Below are positions 9,008-16,774 of a DNA stretch of 64,000 nucleotides, one piece after another. The position numbers and the translations under genes were made by a program. Location of the stretch: NCBI RefSeq assembly GCF_963668165.1, contig NZ_OY764209.1:248001-312000 (forward strand). Direction: 5' to 3'. The stretch comes from Marispirochaeta sp. (GTDB taxonomy: Bacteria > Spirochaetota > Spirochaetia > JC444 > Marispirochaetaceae). The notes under the pieces are model-generated. The model did not search any database. It saw only the letters and a program-made list of their open reading frames with translations, and was not told where the DNA came from. Each line of letters begins with the position of its first letter. Positions within the stretch are counted from its first letter, which is position 1.

Positions 9008-10189
9008 CTAGCGGACCTGTGTTTTCATAAAGGGCACTAACACAGCACCCGCCACCATTATGCAGCCGGTAAGCACAAAGCCAGTGCCAAAGGCCCCCTG
9101 CTCGGCCAAACGGCCGATAAGAGCCGGGATCATCCCGCCTCCGAAAAGATACGCCAGAGGAATAATCAAAGAGACCGGAAGATTACGCTGCCGTGATCCG
9201 CTTACTCCGGACATGGCAATGAAGCCCGCCGGAAAGAACGCACAAACGAGCATGGGCTGCAGATAGACCGCGGCAATAAGCGGCACTCCGGTCGTCAGGC
9301 CGAGAACCGCAGTGACCAGCCCGCATGTAAGCATAACAAGAGAAATGACCCGCTTATAACCGAAACGGTCTGCCAGAAAGCCGGAGGCAAAGATCATCAG
9401 CAGGGCTGTCAGGCGTGATGTACCGACCATGGAATTGACAAAGCTGCGGTCGATCCCTTTTTCCACAATAAGATAACTGGGAAGCATGGCATATATTCCG
9501 GCCTCAGCTCCAAGCGCCACAATAAAAAAGAAGGCGATAATCCAGAAGTCCCGTTTTTTTACAATGAGGGCAAGCTCCGACCAGAGAGGCGGAGTACCAT
9601 GAAAACTCCCCCCTTTACCAAAACGAGCGTACACAATTCCGCTTATGATGATCACCGTCCCCAAAATCATCAGAAAACTCCGCCAACCGGCAAAACGGAG
9701 GGCTATTTCTACAAAGAACGGCGCTGAGGCGAATCCCAGTATGGGGCCGACCTCGTGAAAGGCAATTCCCATACCCCGTTTGTGGACCGGAACAATTTCG
9801 GTGATTGTCACAATCCCCGACGGCAGATAGAGCCCGGAGGCGGCTCCGAGAAAAAAAAGGCCGACCCGGAACACGGAAGGTCCCTCGGCAGAGGCAAGCA
9901 GAAAAAGGGCGGAACCGGACATAAGAGCCGCGAGAGCTATGTTTACATGATGGGTAATGACTTTCAGAATAAATCCGGATAACAACATGCTCGTCATCAA
10001 ACCTGCGGAGACAACAAGAAACAGGCTGCCGCCCTCTGATAGAGAAAGCCCCATCTCCTCCTGGATTGTCAACAGCAGAGGCGACAGGATTGTCCGGGCG
10101 ACAAAAGTCAGAAAAAAGACACTGACCACAAGCAGCGTTGAACCCAGGGGAAAGCGGGTGGACACGGAGGGGGATTGGCTATTGCTCAT
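9008..10189 (-). CDS. MFS transporter
   Basis: A 393-residue inner-membrane protein with about twelve hydrophobic segments and the usual MFS signatures, such as the loop after helix 2 and LADRFGYKRVISL between helices 8 and 9. It most resembles small-solute/drug exporters or nitrate/sugar-type MFS proteins; the substrate is unknown. It stands alone on the minus strand, diverging from the DUF362 gene at 10286 with a 96-base shared upstream region. Confidence 0.85.
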   Translation of the reverse strand: MSNSQSPSVSTRFPLGSTLLVVSVFFLTFVARTILSPLLLTIQEEMGLSLSEGGSLFLVVSAGLMTSMLLSGFILKVITHHVNIALAALMSGSALFLLASAEGPSVFRVGLFFLGAASGLYLPSGIVTITEIVPVHKRGMGIAFHEVGPILGFASAPFFVEIALRFAGWRSFLMILGTVIIISGIVYARFGKGGSFHGTPPLWSELALIVKKRDFWIIAFFFIVALGAEAGIYAMLPSYLIVEKGIDRSFVNSMVGTSRLTALLMIFASGFLADRFGYKRVISLVMLTCGLVTAVLGLTTGVPLIAAVYLQPMLVCAFFPAGFIAMSGVSGSRQRNLPVSLIIPLAYLFGGGMIPALIGRLAEQGAFGTGFVLTGCIMVAGAVLVPFMKTQVR

Positions 10190-10285
10190 AATGAAGCAGA
10201 TAATAGGACAATTCCATGGGAAAGAACAGCCCCCGGTGGACGGAAAACGGCATCGTCATTACACTGAAAACAAGGAGTTACAGCT

Positions 10286-11368
10286 ATGCGGGAAAACGAG
10301 ATTCTACACTGGTTCGGCACCGATCCCTTTGAAGCCGGCAGAGAATTGATGAAAGCATCCGGGCAGTGGCAGAACTGGGGCAGGGACGAACTGATCGGAT
10401 TAAAACCCAATCTGGTGGTTGCCAAAAAAGCCTCCTCCGGGGCGACGACTCACCCTGCCTTTGTCGCCGGGGCTATCTCATTCCTGCAGGAGAAGGGATT
10501 TCGGCGGATACAGATCCTGGAAGGCTCCTGGGTTGGGGACAGCACCAAGCGGGCCTTTAAAGTCTGCGGCTACAACAAGCTTTCCGACAAATATGATGTT
10601 CCCCTTATCGATCTACAGAAGAATTCATCAGTTGTAATGGAGTCAACGAACGGCGAGTACCGGATTTGCAGCTCCGTCCTCCAGCTTGACCGGCTTATAA
10701 ACATGCCTGTTTTAAAAGGCCACTGTCAGACATCCCTGACCTGCGCCCTTAAAAACCTGAAGGGCTGCATTCCCGACAGTGAGAAACGCCGTTACCACAG
10801 AATGGGGCTGCACCAGCCCATCGCGGACCTGAACGAGATAGTCCGGGCGGACCTGATCCTGGTGGACGGCCTGGAAGGGGACCCCGACTACGAAGAAGGA
10901 GGAAACCCGGTTCGCATGAACCTCTTTTTTGCGGGAACCGATCCGGTCCTCATCGACTCCTATGCCGCCGGGCTTCTTGGTCTTCAGCCGGAGGAGGTGG
11001 CCTACATCGGCAAGGCCGCCGCCCTGGGAATCGGCAGCCAGCTTTCCGACGAGACAAAGCTGCGCTACCTGAACAAGGGAGAAGCGGTGGAGGGAATTCA
11101 GCGCAGCGTTGCCGCATACCGGCTTAAAGAGATTGTCCGGGAAGACGGCGCCTGCAGTGCCTGTTACGCCTCCCTGATGCGGGCCCTCTCTTTCCTCGAG
11201 AAGGAGGACAATTTTCCGTCCGCCCCCGTTCACATCGGCCAGGGCTACCGGGGCACACAAGTTTCCGGGGTCGGCATCGGAATCTGCCTTAAAGGGGCCG
11301 ATTCCTACGCAAAGGGCTGCCCTCCGGAAGCAGCCGAGATCTACCGCTTTTTTAAGGACGGCTCATGA
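10286..11368 (+). CDS. DUF362 domain protein
   Basis: A 360-residue protein of the DUF362 family, recognised from KPNLVVAKKASSGATTHPAF, the stretch MPVLKGHCQTSLTCALKNLKG and DPVLIDSYAAGLLG. DUF362 proteins are often fused or linked to ferredoxins, but no CxxCxxC ferredoxin motif is present here; a GACSACYAS segment near residue 290 could bind metal. The function is unknown. ACAAGGAG precedes the ATG. Its TGA overlaps the ATG of the next frame (ATGA), so the damaged sigma-like gene was once co-translated with it. Confidence 0.8.
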   Translation: MRENEILHWFGTDPFEAGRELMKASGQWQNWGRDELIGLKPNLVVAKKASSGATTHPAFVAGAISFLQEKGFRRIQILEGSWVGDSTKRAFKVCGYNKLSDKYDVPLIDLQKNSSVVMESTNGEYRICSSVLQLDRLINMPVLKGHCQTSLTCALKNLKGCIPDSEKRRYHRMGLHQPIADLNEIVRADLILVDGLEGDPDYEEGGNPVRMNLFFAGTDPVLIDSYAAGLLGLQPEEVAYIGKAAALGIGSQLSDETKLRYLNKGEAVEGIQRSVAAYRLKEIVREDGACSACYASLMRALSFLEKEDNFPSAPVHIGQGYRGTQVSGVGIGICLKGADSYAKGCPPEAAEIYRFFKDGS

Positions 11369-11739
11369 ACGTTCAGATTGAACTCCTGAAGCAGAAGTTC
11401 AATCCGTCCATGACAAAGGAGAGCCTTGAATCCCTGGCCGCGGAAGCGACGGGAGTTAAGCTGTCTGCTACGGATGCGGCCCCGCTATACCTGCGTGTAA
11501 AATGTATGAGATTATACCGCCATCATCCATTGCCTCGACAACGAGACAAGGATTATCTACCTGATGCGGCTCCTTACCGGGCTTCCCTATCAGGAACTTG
11601 GCAGAATCCTGGAGAGTGAGCCAACGGTGCTCCGGCAGCGTTACTCCAGGGCGTCCCGGAAGATCAACTACTTCCTGAACGACCACTGCACCCTCTACAA
11701 CCCCGACGGCCGCTGCCGCTGCCGCTGCAAGTTAGATAA
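11365..11739 (+). pseudogene. ECF sigma-factor-like gene, 5' part (frameshifted and split by an IS)
   Basis: From the overlapping ATG at 11365 about 48 codons read MNVQIELLKQKFNPS... and then lose frame near 11505. From 11510 another frame gives a sigma-70 region-4-like helix-turn-helix: HCLDNETRIIYLMRLLTGLP, then YQELGRILESEPTVLRQRYS, then a cysteine-rich tail (NPDGRCRCRCKLD). Region 2 is not visible, so the gene was either already reduced or is a region-4-only relative. It is cut at 11739 by the IS110 element and resumes at 13237. Confidence 0.6.
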
Positions 11740-11760
11740 GGGCACCTCCTATGTTTTACG

Positions 11761-12852
11761 TCAAGACCCCAATCCAATAATTTGTAATTTATGATATTTC
11801 AGCTTCGCAAGCCTCTCTTTAAGCTGGCTATACCGATAATATGTCTTCTTTGTCACCAAGGTGTACAGAAGCTTTACTAATCTCCGAGCAATGGCAATAA
11901 TCGCTACTGCTTTAGGTTTTCGAGTGATTAAAGTTTTGTAAGCCTCTTTCAAGTGCCCCCCACTTTTCGAACGCACCAGTGACCATGCTGCCTGTACGAT
12001 CACTCTGCGCAAATATGCACATCCTCGCTTTGATATTGGCCCCATTCGATGAGTTTCCCCAGAGCTATCGACCCGAGGTGTGAGGCCTGCGTAGTTTGCC
12101 ACCTGATCTGCATTCGCAAATCGACTTCCATCCCCTACGTAGGCAATAAAAGCCAACGCGGTAGCAGGACCGACTCCTGGGACAGACATGAGAATCCCAG
12201 TGTTCTTCTCGGATTCCAGGAACTGCTTTGTTTCCTGTTCTAAATCTTCAATAATCGCTTCACAGTAGGCAACCATTTCTATCAGTCGCCTCGCTTCTCG
12301 AACATGCCGTCCGGTAAGAAGGGTCAATACGTTCTTCTCTCTGTTCGATGCCGTTTTTAGATCCGCTTTCGTTATCGTTGTAATACCCGAATCGAGAAAC
12401 ACACTATGGAGCCGGTTTATGTACCTTGTTCGGTCTGCTTTGTAAGTTGCCAGTTCGGCTACAACTGACCTCTCCTCTTCCTCTTTCTTCGTTGGCAACG
12501 GTACGGTTGGCAATTCTTCTCCCGGGTTCCGCTGTAACAGGCGGGCAATTTGTACTGCATCTTCCCTATCCGTTTTTTTCAGCGATTGGTAAATCATTGC
12601 AAGCTTCCCAGGGTTCAGAACAACAACATGGCACCCAACCCGGTCAGTCAGATATCGAGCAATATTGAACGCATTGTTCCCCGCTTCCAGTCCTACCAAA
12701 TCATCATTACCCAATCTCTTGGCAAGTCGCTCTAAGCCAATCCCATCGGCTTTTCCATTGAACTGTTGATTCTTGGCTTTCTCATCGAGAATCGCACACT
12801 GGTAAGTCCGTTTACCAAGGTCGATGCCTACATACCGAATCTTCTCTTCCAT
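11761..12852 (-). CDS. IS110-family transposase (bridge-RNA-guided recombinase type)
   Basis: A 363-residue protein. The RuvC-like N-terminal domain carries a DEDD set: Asp11 (VGIDLGK), Glu56 (GLEAGNN), Asp95 and Asp98 (KTDREDAVQIARLL). A helix-hairpin-helix (SVPGVGPATALAFIAYVGD) precedes the C-terminal Tnp domain with the serine motif near 263-277 (DSSGETHRMGPISKRG). All catalytic residues expected of the family are present, so it looks active. AAAGGAGG precedes the ATG. Confidence 0.95.
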   Translation of the reverse strand: MEEKIRYVGIDLGKRTYQCAILDEKAKNQQFNGKADGIGLERLAKRLGNDDLVGLEAGNNAFNIARYLTDRVGCHVVVLNPGKLAMIYQSLKKTDREDAVQIARLLQRNPGEELPTVPLPTKKEEEERSVVAELATYKADRTRYINRLHSVFLDSGITTITKADLKTASNREKNVLTLLTGRHVREARRLIEMVAYCEAIIEDLEQETKQFLESEKNTGILMSVPGVGPATALAFIAYVGDGSRFANADQVANYAGLTPRVDSSGETHRMGPISKRGCAYLRRVIVQAAWSLVRSKSGGHLKEAYKTLITRKPKAVAIIAIARRLVKLLYTLVTKKTYYRYSQLKERLAKLKYHKLQIIGLGS

Positions 12853-13236
12853 TTTTCCCTCCTTTCGGTTATAAGAAGGACTGGGAGTCTTTGGTCAGAC
12901 GCGAGTTACACCGTACTCCTATTCGCGGTTGCGCCGGTCACTCGGCGCACCGCTCTATGGTGTTCGGTGGCAGGTTTCAGTTAATCTCTAAAGCGAGGTC
13001 TTATGCCTCCCGGTGCCCTCAACCTACCGCCGGCTCCCCAATCCCGTCAGATAGAGGATAACTCTCTGCGCCCAACCACGTAAATCATACAATCTCTAAA
13101 AACGTGGTATTTTTGTCATGGGCAAGGCGAAGGGATTTTATAGCACCCGCATGCTCTTGTGATAACAAGAGTTGAGGACTGCGGGAAATCCCGACAACGC
13201 TGCATAGGGCAAAAAGAGTAGTTTTTAGAGGTGCCC
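12853..13236 (-). ncRNA. Non-coding end of the IS110 element, candidate bridge RNA
   Basis: IS110-group elements encode their bridge RNA in the end upstream of the recombinase. This 384-base stretch has no convincing ORF and several stems: CTCTTGT/ACAAGAG with a GATA loop (13154-13171), ACCACGT/ACGTGGT (13075-13108) and CCGGC-rich pairs. On the minus strand AGTTA (13059-13063) followed by GGATTGG (13038-13044) matches the left flank and the complement of the right flank of the insertion site, in the order expected for a target-binding loop. The RNA ends are not defined. Confidence 0.5.
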
Positions 13237-13376
13237 ATAAACCAATCCGCTACCTTGATCTGCAGCAGGAGTACCGGAGGATCCGGGAAGCTTCCCAGAG
13301 AACCCTCTCCCTCCACAGGGCGGGAGAGTACCACCGGATCCGGAACCTCTGGGAAGAACTCCCTGGCCAGGTATAG
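13237..13376 (+). pseudogene. ECF sigma-factor-like gene, 3' part
   Basis: The frame continues from the 5' part after removal of the IS: KPIRYLDLQQEYRRIREAS, then RTLSLHRAGEYHRIRNLWEE, to TAG at 13374-13376. The C-terminal tail of this shape follows the RCRC motif in related ECF-like sigma proteins. It has no start codon or ribosome-binding site of its own. Confidence 0.6.
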
Positions 13377-13460
13377 AAAAAAACAGCCTCTGCTGTCACA
13401 TCACCCGCTCAAACGACACCAATACAGCTGAAGACCCAATCACGAGTGAAGGAGATTTTC

Positions 13461-13883
13461 ATGGAACTCAACAAGGTGGCCCCCTGCGGTATAGACTGCA
13501 TCAACTGTGAGCTGTTCGCGGAAAACAAGCGGCCCGATGTCTGGGAGCGGGTGGCAAAGATGACAGAAAAGAGCATGGAGGAAGTGCAGTGCAAAGGCTG
13601 CAGAGAACAGGAGGGCTGCCCGATTCTTGAGGATTGCCAAACCCTGGCCTGCGTTAAGGAGAATGGAGTAGACTTCTGCTACCAGTGTACCGAATTCCCC
13701 TGCCGACGGCTCCAGCCGATGAAGCAGGGTGCGGAGCGTACCCCCCACAACCTGAAGGTCTATAACCTCTGCCGCCTGAAACAGCTCGGAATGGAAGGAT
13801 TCCTGGCCGAATCGGCCCGCACCAGACGATTCTACTTCGAGGGAACCTTCGTAATAGGTGCGGGACCGACCCTGCCGGATTAA
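13461..13883 (+). CDS. Cysteine-rich DUF3795-type protein
   Basis: About 140 residues with ten or more cysteines in paired arrangements (APCGIDCINCELF, CKGCREQEGCPILEDC, CYQCTEFPCRRL), the pattern of DUF3795 proteins, which are thought to bind metal or an Fe-S cluster. The function is unknown. I start at ATG 13461, after GAAGGAGA; an in-frame ATG at 13446 lies before that ribosome-binding site. It sits alone, between the split sigma gene and the convergent RpiR gene. Confidence 0.75.
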   Translation: MELNKVAPCGIDCINCELFAENKRPDVWERVAKMTEKSMEEVQCKGCREQEGCPILEDCQTLACVKENGVDFCYQCTEFPCRRLQPMKQGAERTPHNLKVYNLCRLKQLGMEGFLAESARTRRFYFEGTFVIGAGPTLPD

Positions 13884-13936
13884 AGGGATTGCCCCGGCGG
13901 TGCAGGACTTGACGATCAATCAACAAACAATAGCTG

Positions 13937-14806
13937 TTAAATCTTTTTAGAGTCCAGTGCACTTCTTGTCATTTTCATGTATTCAAAGGACTCCTTATAT
14001 CGTTTCATGACTGTACCGATGAACAATGAATCGATAATTGACAGTTCTGCGATTCTGGACGACAGCGCTTCGGGTTTGAAAGCCGTTTCCGGAGATGATG
14101 TAAATAATTGGACATCGCTGTATTTCAATATCGGACAGCGGTTGTAATCGGTGATGGTAATGATTTTTGCCCCTGCACGTGAGGCAAAAGTAACCATCTC
14201 TATGGTAGCCTCAGAAGCTCCAGAGTGTGATATCGCAATCACTACATCTCCAGGACTGAGCGTTGCGGCAGACATCAATTGCACATTCGAATCGGAGAAG
14301 GCCAAAGGTAGAAAGCCAATACGGAGAAACTTGTGCCGGCCATCCTGCGCAATAATGTTCGAACCACCAACACCATAGAAAACCAAATGTTTTGAAGAGA
14401 TAATCAGTTCAATAGCCTGTTCGATTCCCTCTTTATTGACAATCTTCAGTGTATCCTGCAGCGCTTTGATGTTTGAATTGAATACCTTTTCTACTATAGT
14501 AGAGATGGTATCAGAAGGAGCCAGGGATTCGTATATCTGCTGCGTAGTGTCGATCGCCTCCTGTGCGATCGATATTTTCATCGCCTGATAACCTTTATAC
14601 CCGAGCTTTTGGGCTAAACGTACCAACGACGGCTCGCTTGTCCTGCATTTTTCAGCAAGCTCGGTGATGGCCATATGGACAACGTCTTTTGAATGTTCCA
14701 TAAGATAGGAACAGACTTCCTTCTCCTTTTTACTGAGAATTCGTATTTCCCGGTTCAACCTCTGGGTAAAGGATATGTCCGGATTATCAGAAAAAGTTGG
14801 TACCAT
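13937..14806 (-). CDS. RpiR-family transcriptional regulator
   Basis: A 289-residue protein with an N-terminal RpiR helix-turn-helix (AITELAEKCRTSEPSLVRLA, residues about 45-80) and a C-terminal SIS sugar-phosphate-binding domain (LVFYGVGGSNIIAQD at about 136-150, then VVIAISHSGASEATIEMV). It diverges from the TRAP-transporter operon and very likely controls it in response to a phosphorylated sugar made by the operon's kinase. Confidence 0.92.
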   Translation of the reverse strand: MVPTFSDNPDISFTQRLNREIRILSKKEKEVCSYLMEHSKDVVHMAITELAEKCRTSEPSLVRLAQKLGYKGYQAMKISIAQEAIDTTQQIYESLAPSDTISTIVEKVFNSNIKALQDTLKIVNKEGIEQAIELIISSKHLVFYGVGGSNIIAQDGRHKFLRIGFLPLAFSDSNVQLMSAATLSPGDVVIAISHSGASEATIEMVTFASRAGAKIITITDYNRCPILKYSDVQLFTSSPETAFKPEALSSRIAELSIIDSLFIGTVMKRYKESFEYMKMTRSALDSKKI

Positions 14807-14914
14807 GGCTGTGATTGTTCCTTTATTACACTAATATCTTCATGTCAGAATCACTATACCATATTTATAGAACTAATAAAAGTTCCATCACCTTTCCAGT
14901 AAAGTGACAATTTA

Positions 14915-15084
14915 TTCCATATAAAAATATTCTTAATGTAACATAATTCTTTATAATACATATATTTAAAAGTGATTCATGAGGCTTTACCAGATCCATT
15001 TATAATTCTCAGTTGATTTAAGATAAAACTTTTTTCCATATAAATAATTTTTTTATTGAATTTTCTTCAATCTACCGGTATAAT
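14915..15084 (+). promoter_or_regulatory. Promoter and candidate operators of the TRAP operon
   Basis: The 356-base gap between the divergent RpiR and dctP genes is strongly AT-rich. A good promoter faces dctP: TTGAAT (15056-15061), 17-bp spacer, TATAAT (15079-15084). The inverted repeat ATTGAA/TTCAAT (15055-15060 and 15066-15071) overlaps the -35. An 11-base direct repeat TTCCATATAAA occurs at 14915-14925 and 15034-15044. These are plausible RpiR sites. Confidence 0.5.
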
Positions 15085-15162
15085 TATTTTCAATAACACA
15101 AAGGTAGCATGGGTGACGGTCCGTAGGATCCACTGCCCGGCACAGAAACCAAGGAGGTTTTT

Positions 15163-16176
15163 ATGAGAAAAACAGTTCTGGCTATCATGATCCTGGTCCT
15201 GATGTTTTCGAATCTGGCGTTCGCTGAAGGCCAAAAAGAGGATGGATCCAAACAGACAACCATCAAGCTTTCCATTCCGGATCCCGCCAATTCATCGGTA
15301 GGTATGTTTGCAAAGGTTTTTTCCGAGAAAGTCGCCGAGAAAACCAACGGGGACGTAAAAGTCGAAGTATTCCCGGATGGCGTACTTTTTGGCAGAGACC
15401 AGAATGCAGCAATAAATATGCTGGAAGACGGGGGTCTGGATGCCCTGATACTCTCCACTTCTGTATTTGCATCGTTTGAACCCAGGATGAATGCAGTATC
15501 ACTTCCTTACTTGTTTGCCAACTACGATGAATTCATTGGATATCTTAATGGCGCTCCCGGGAAAACGTTACTGAACTCCCTTGAACGCATGAACATTGTG
15601 GGTTTATCTCTGGCAATAAGGACTTACCGAAGCGTCACAAACTCTCGGGGCCCCATCTCTGTACCCGCTGATCTGGAAGGCTTGAAGATTCGCGTCCCCA
15701 ACAACAAACTTTGGGTTGATTTCTTCGGAGCACTCGGAGCCGATCCAACACCCATGAACTTCAGCGAAGTCTATACCGCTCTCCAGATGAAGACGATTGA
15801 CGCCCAGGAGAACCCGGTTGAAGTTCCTCTTGCTAATAAATTCTACGAGGTCCAGCAGTATCTTTCCCTGACGAACCATATCGCCGATTCCTTCGGAATC
15901 TTTATGAATAACGCTGTGTGGAGCTCCTTTGATGCCACAACTCAACAACTGATTAAAGACGCTGCTGAAGAGGCTGCTGATTACAAGAATAAAACCGACA
16001 TTGCTGAAGAAGAGAAGATCATTGCACAGCTCGAAGAAAAGGGCATGAAGGTCAACAGATTAACCGAGGAGCAGGTAAAAATGTTCCAGTCCGAAGCGTT
16101 GAAACTGTATCCGAAATTTGAATCCATGGTTGGTTCTGAGTTTGTACAGGAATCTTTGGATTTCTTAGGTAGATAA
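15163..16176 (+). CDS. TRAP transporter substrate-binding protein (DctP)
   Basis: A 337-residue periplasmic solute receptor. A signal peptide (MRKTVLAIMILVLMFSNLAFA) is followed by the DctP fold. The conserved arginine used to grip a carboxylate is probably in KIRVPNNKLWVDFF near residues 178-190. CAAGGAGG precedes the ATG. It is the first gene of dctP-dctQ-dctM-aldolase-dehydrogenase-kinase, so the cargo is probably a sugar acid or polyol-like compound later oxidised, phosphorylated and cleaved. Confidence 0.93.
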   Translation: MRKTVLAIMILVLMFSNLAFAEGQKEDGSKQTTIKLSIPDPANSSVGMFAKVFSEKVAEKTNGDVKVEVFPDGVLFGRDQNAAINMLEDGGLDALILSTSVFASFEPRMNAVSLPYLFANYDEFIGYLNGAPGKTLLNSLERMNIVGLSLAIRTYRSVTNSRGPISVPADLEGLKIRVPNNKLWVDFFGALGADPTPMNFSEVYTALQMKTIDAQENPVEVPLANKFYEVQQYLSLTNHIADSFGIFMNNAVWSSFDATTQQLIKDAAEEAADYKNKTDIAEEEKIIAQLEEKGMKVNRLTEEQVKMFQSEALKLYPKFESMVGSEFVQESLDFLGR

Positions 16177-16202
16177 GTAAACCGTATTGATCATACATAG
16201 TT

Positions 16203-16223
16203 CCCCGCAGCCAACCTGCGGGG
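16203..16223 (+). terminator. Intercistronic hairpin between dctP and dctQ
   Basis: Perfect 8-bp stem CCCCGCAG/CTGCGGGG with a CCAAC loop and no U-run. Such hairpins behind binding-protein genes usually protect the upstream message or partly stop transcription, giving excess binding protein over permease. Confidence 0.6.
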
Positions 16224-16243
16224 AACATTACAGGGATAGTAAT

Positions 16244-16774
16244 TTGGAAAAGAGAAATTTCTTGTGGAGAATCGTTGACGGGATACTGCTTCTGACTGTA
16301 AGCGGAATGCTGATAGTGATCGTCATACAAGTGGCAGGGAGAATTGCCGGAGAATCGGTCCCATGGTCGGAAGAACTGACACGCTACCTGTTTCTCTGGA
16401 CAGTGAACTTCGGCATGGCGGTAGGTATGCGCAATGCTGAACATGCATCTGTCAATGTAATCTATTATCTGCTTCCCAAAACCAGGATTATCCAGAAGAC
16501 ACTTCTTTTCATCTATGTTATCAGCTGTTTTGCCTTCTTTGTCTTGTTGACCTATTGGAATCTTACAATGACTGTCAGGCAGTTCAATAGCGAAGAAATG
16601 TCTCCCGCTTTGGGTATGCCGATGTTTCTTGTGACTCTTCCCCTGTTTATATGCAATATACTCGCCACTGTCGGGTTGGTTCAGAGTGCATTCTTTGATG
16701 AGCAAACAAAGAAACGATTAACGATGCCGGACCAGGGAGAATCATTTGATCAGCTTGAAGGGGGTGCTGTATGA
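16244..16774 (+). CDS. TRAP transporter small permease (DctQ)
   Basis: About 176 residues with four hydrophobic helices and the DctQ landmark RIAGESVPWSEELTRYLFLW. An ATG further upstream at 16187 would place the intercistronic hairpin inside the gene, so I take the TTG at 16244 (LEKRNFLWRIVDG), which follows an AGGGA. The start remains uncertain. Its end overlaps the dctM start (ATGA). Confidence 0.85.
   Translation: MEKRNFLWRIVDGILLLTVSGMLIVIVIQVAGRIAGESVPWSEELTRYLFLWTVNFGMAVGMRNAEHASVNVIYYLLPKTRIIQKTLLFIYVISCFAFFVLLTYWNLTMTVRQFNSEEMSPALGMPMFLVTLPLFICNILATVGLVQSAFFDEQTKKRLTMPDQGESFDQLEGGAV

Larger units (their letters stand above)
11740..13236 (-). mobile_element. IS110-family insertion sequence, complete
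   Basis: A 1497-bp element bounded by perfect 9-bp inverted repeats, GGGCACCTC (11740-11748) and GAGGTGCCC (13228-13236), and flanked by the direct repeat ATAA (11736-11739 and 13237-13240). Removing the element plus one ATAA restores an open frame across the site (CRCRCKLDKPIRYLDLQQEY), which fixes both ends. It holds one transposase and a 384-base non-coding region upstream of it, but only about 20 bases downstream. That layout matches the IS110 group; terminal repeats are more typical of the IS1111 group. Confidence 0.85.

Noticed and set aside
16187..16243. Upstream ATG for DctQ
   Set aside because: It would translate through the intercistronic hairpin and adds a polar stretch before the first membrane helix.
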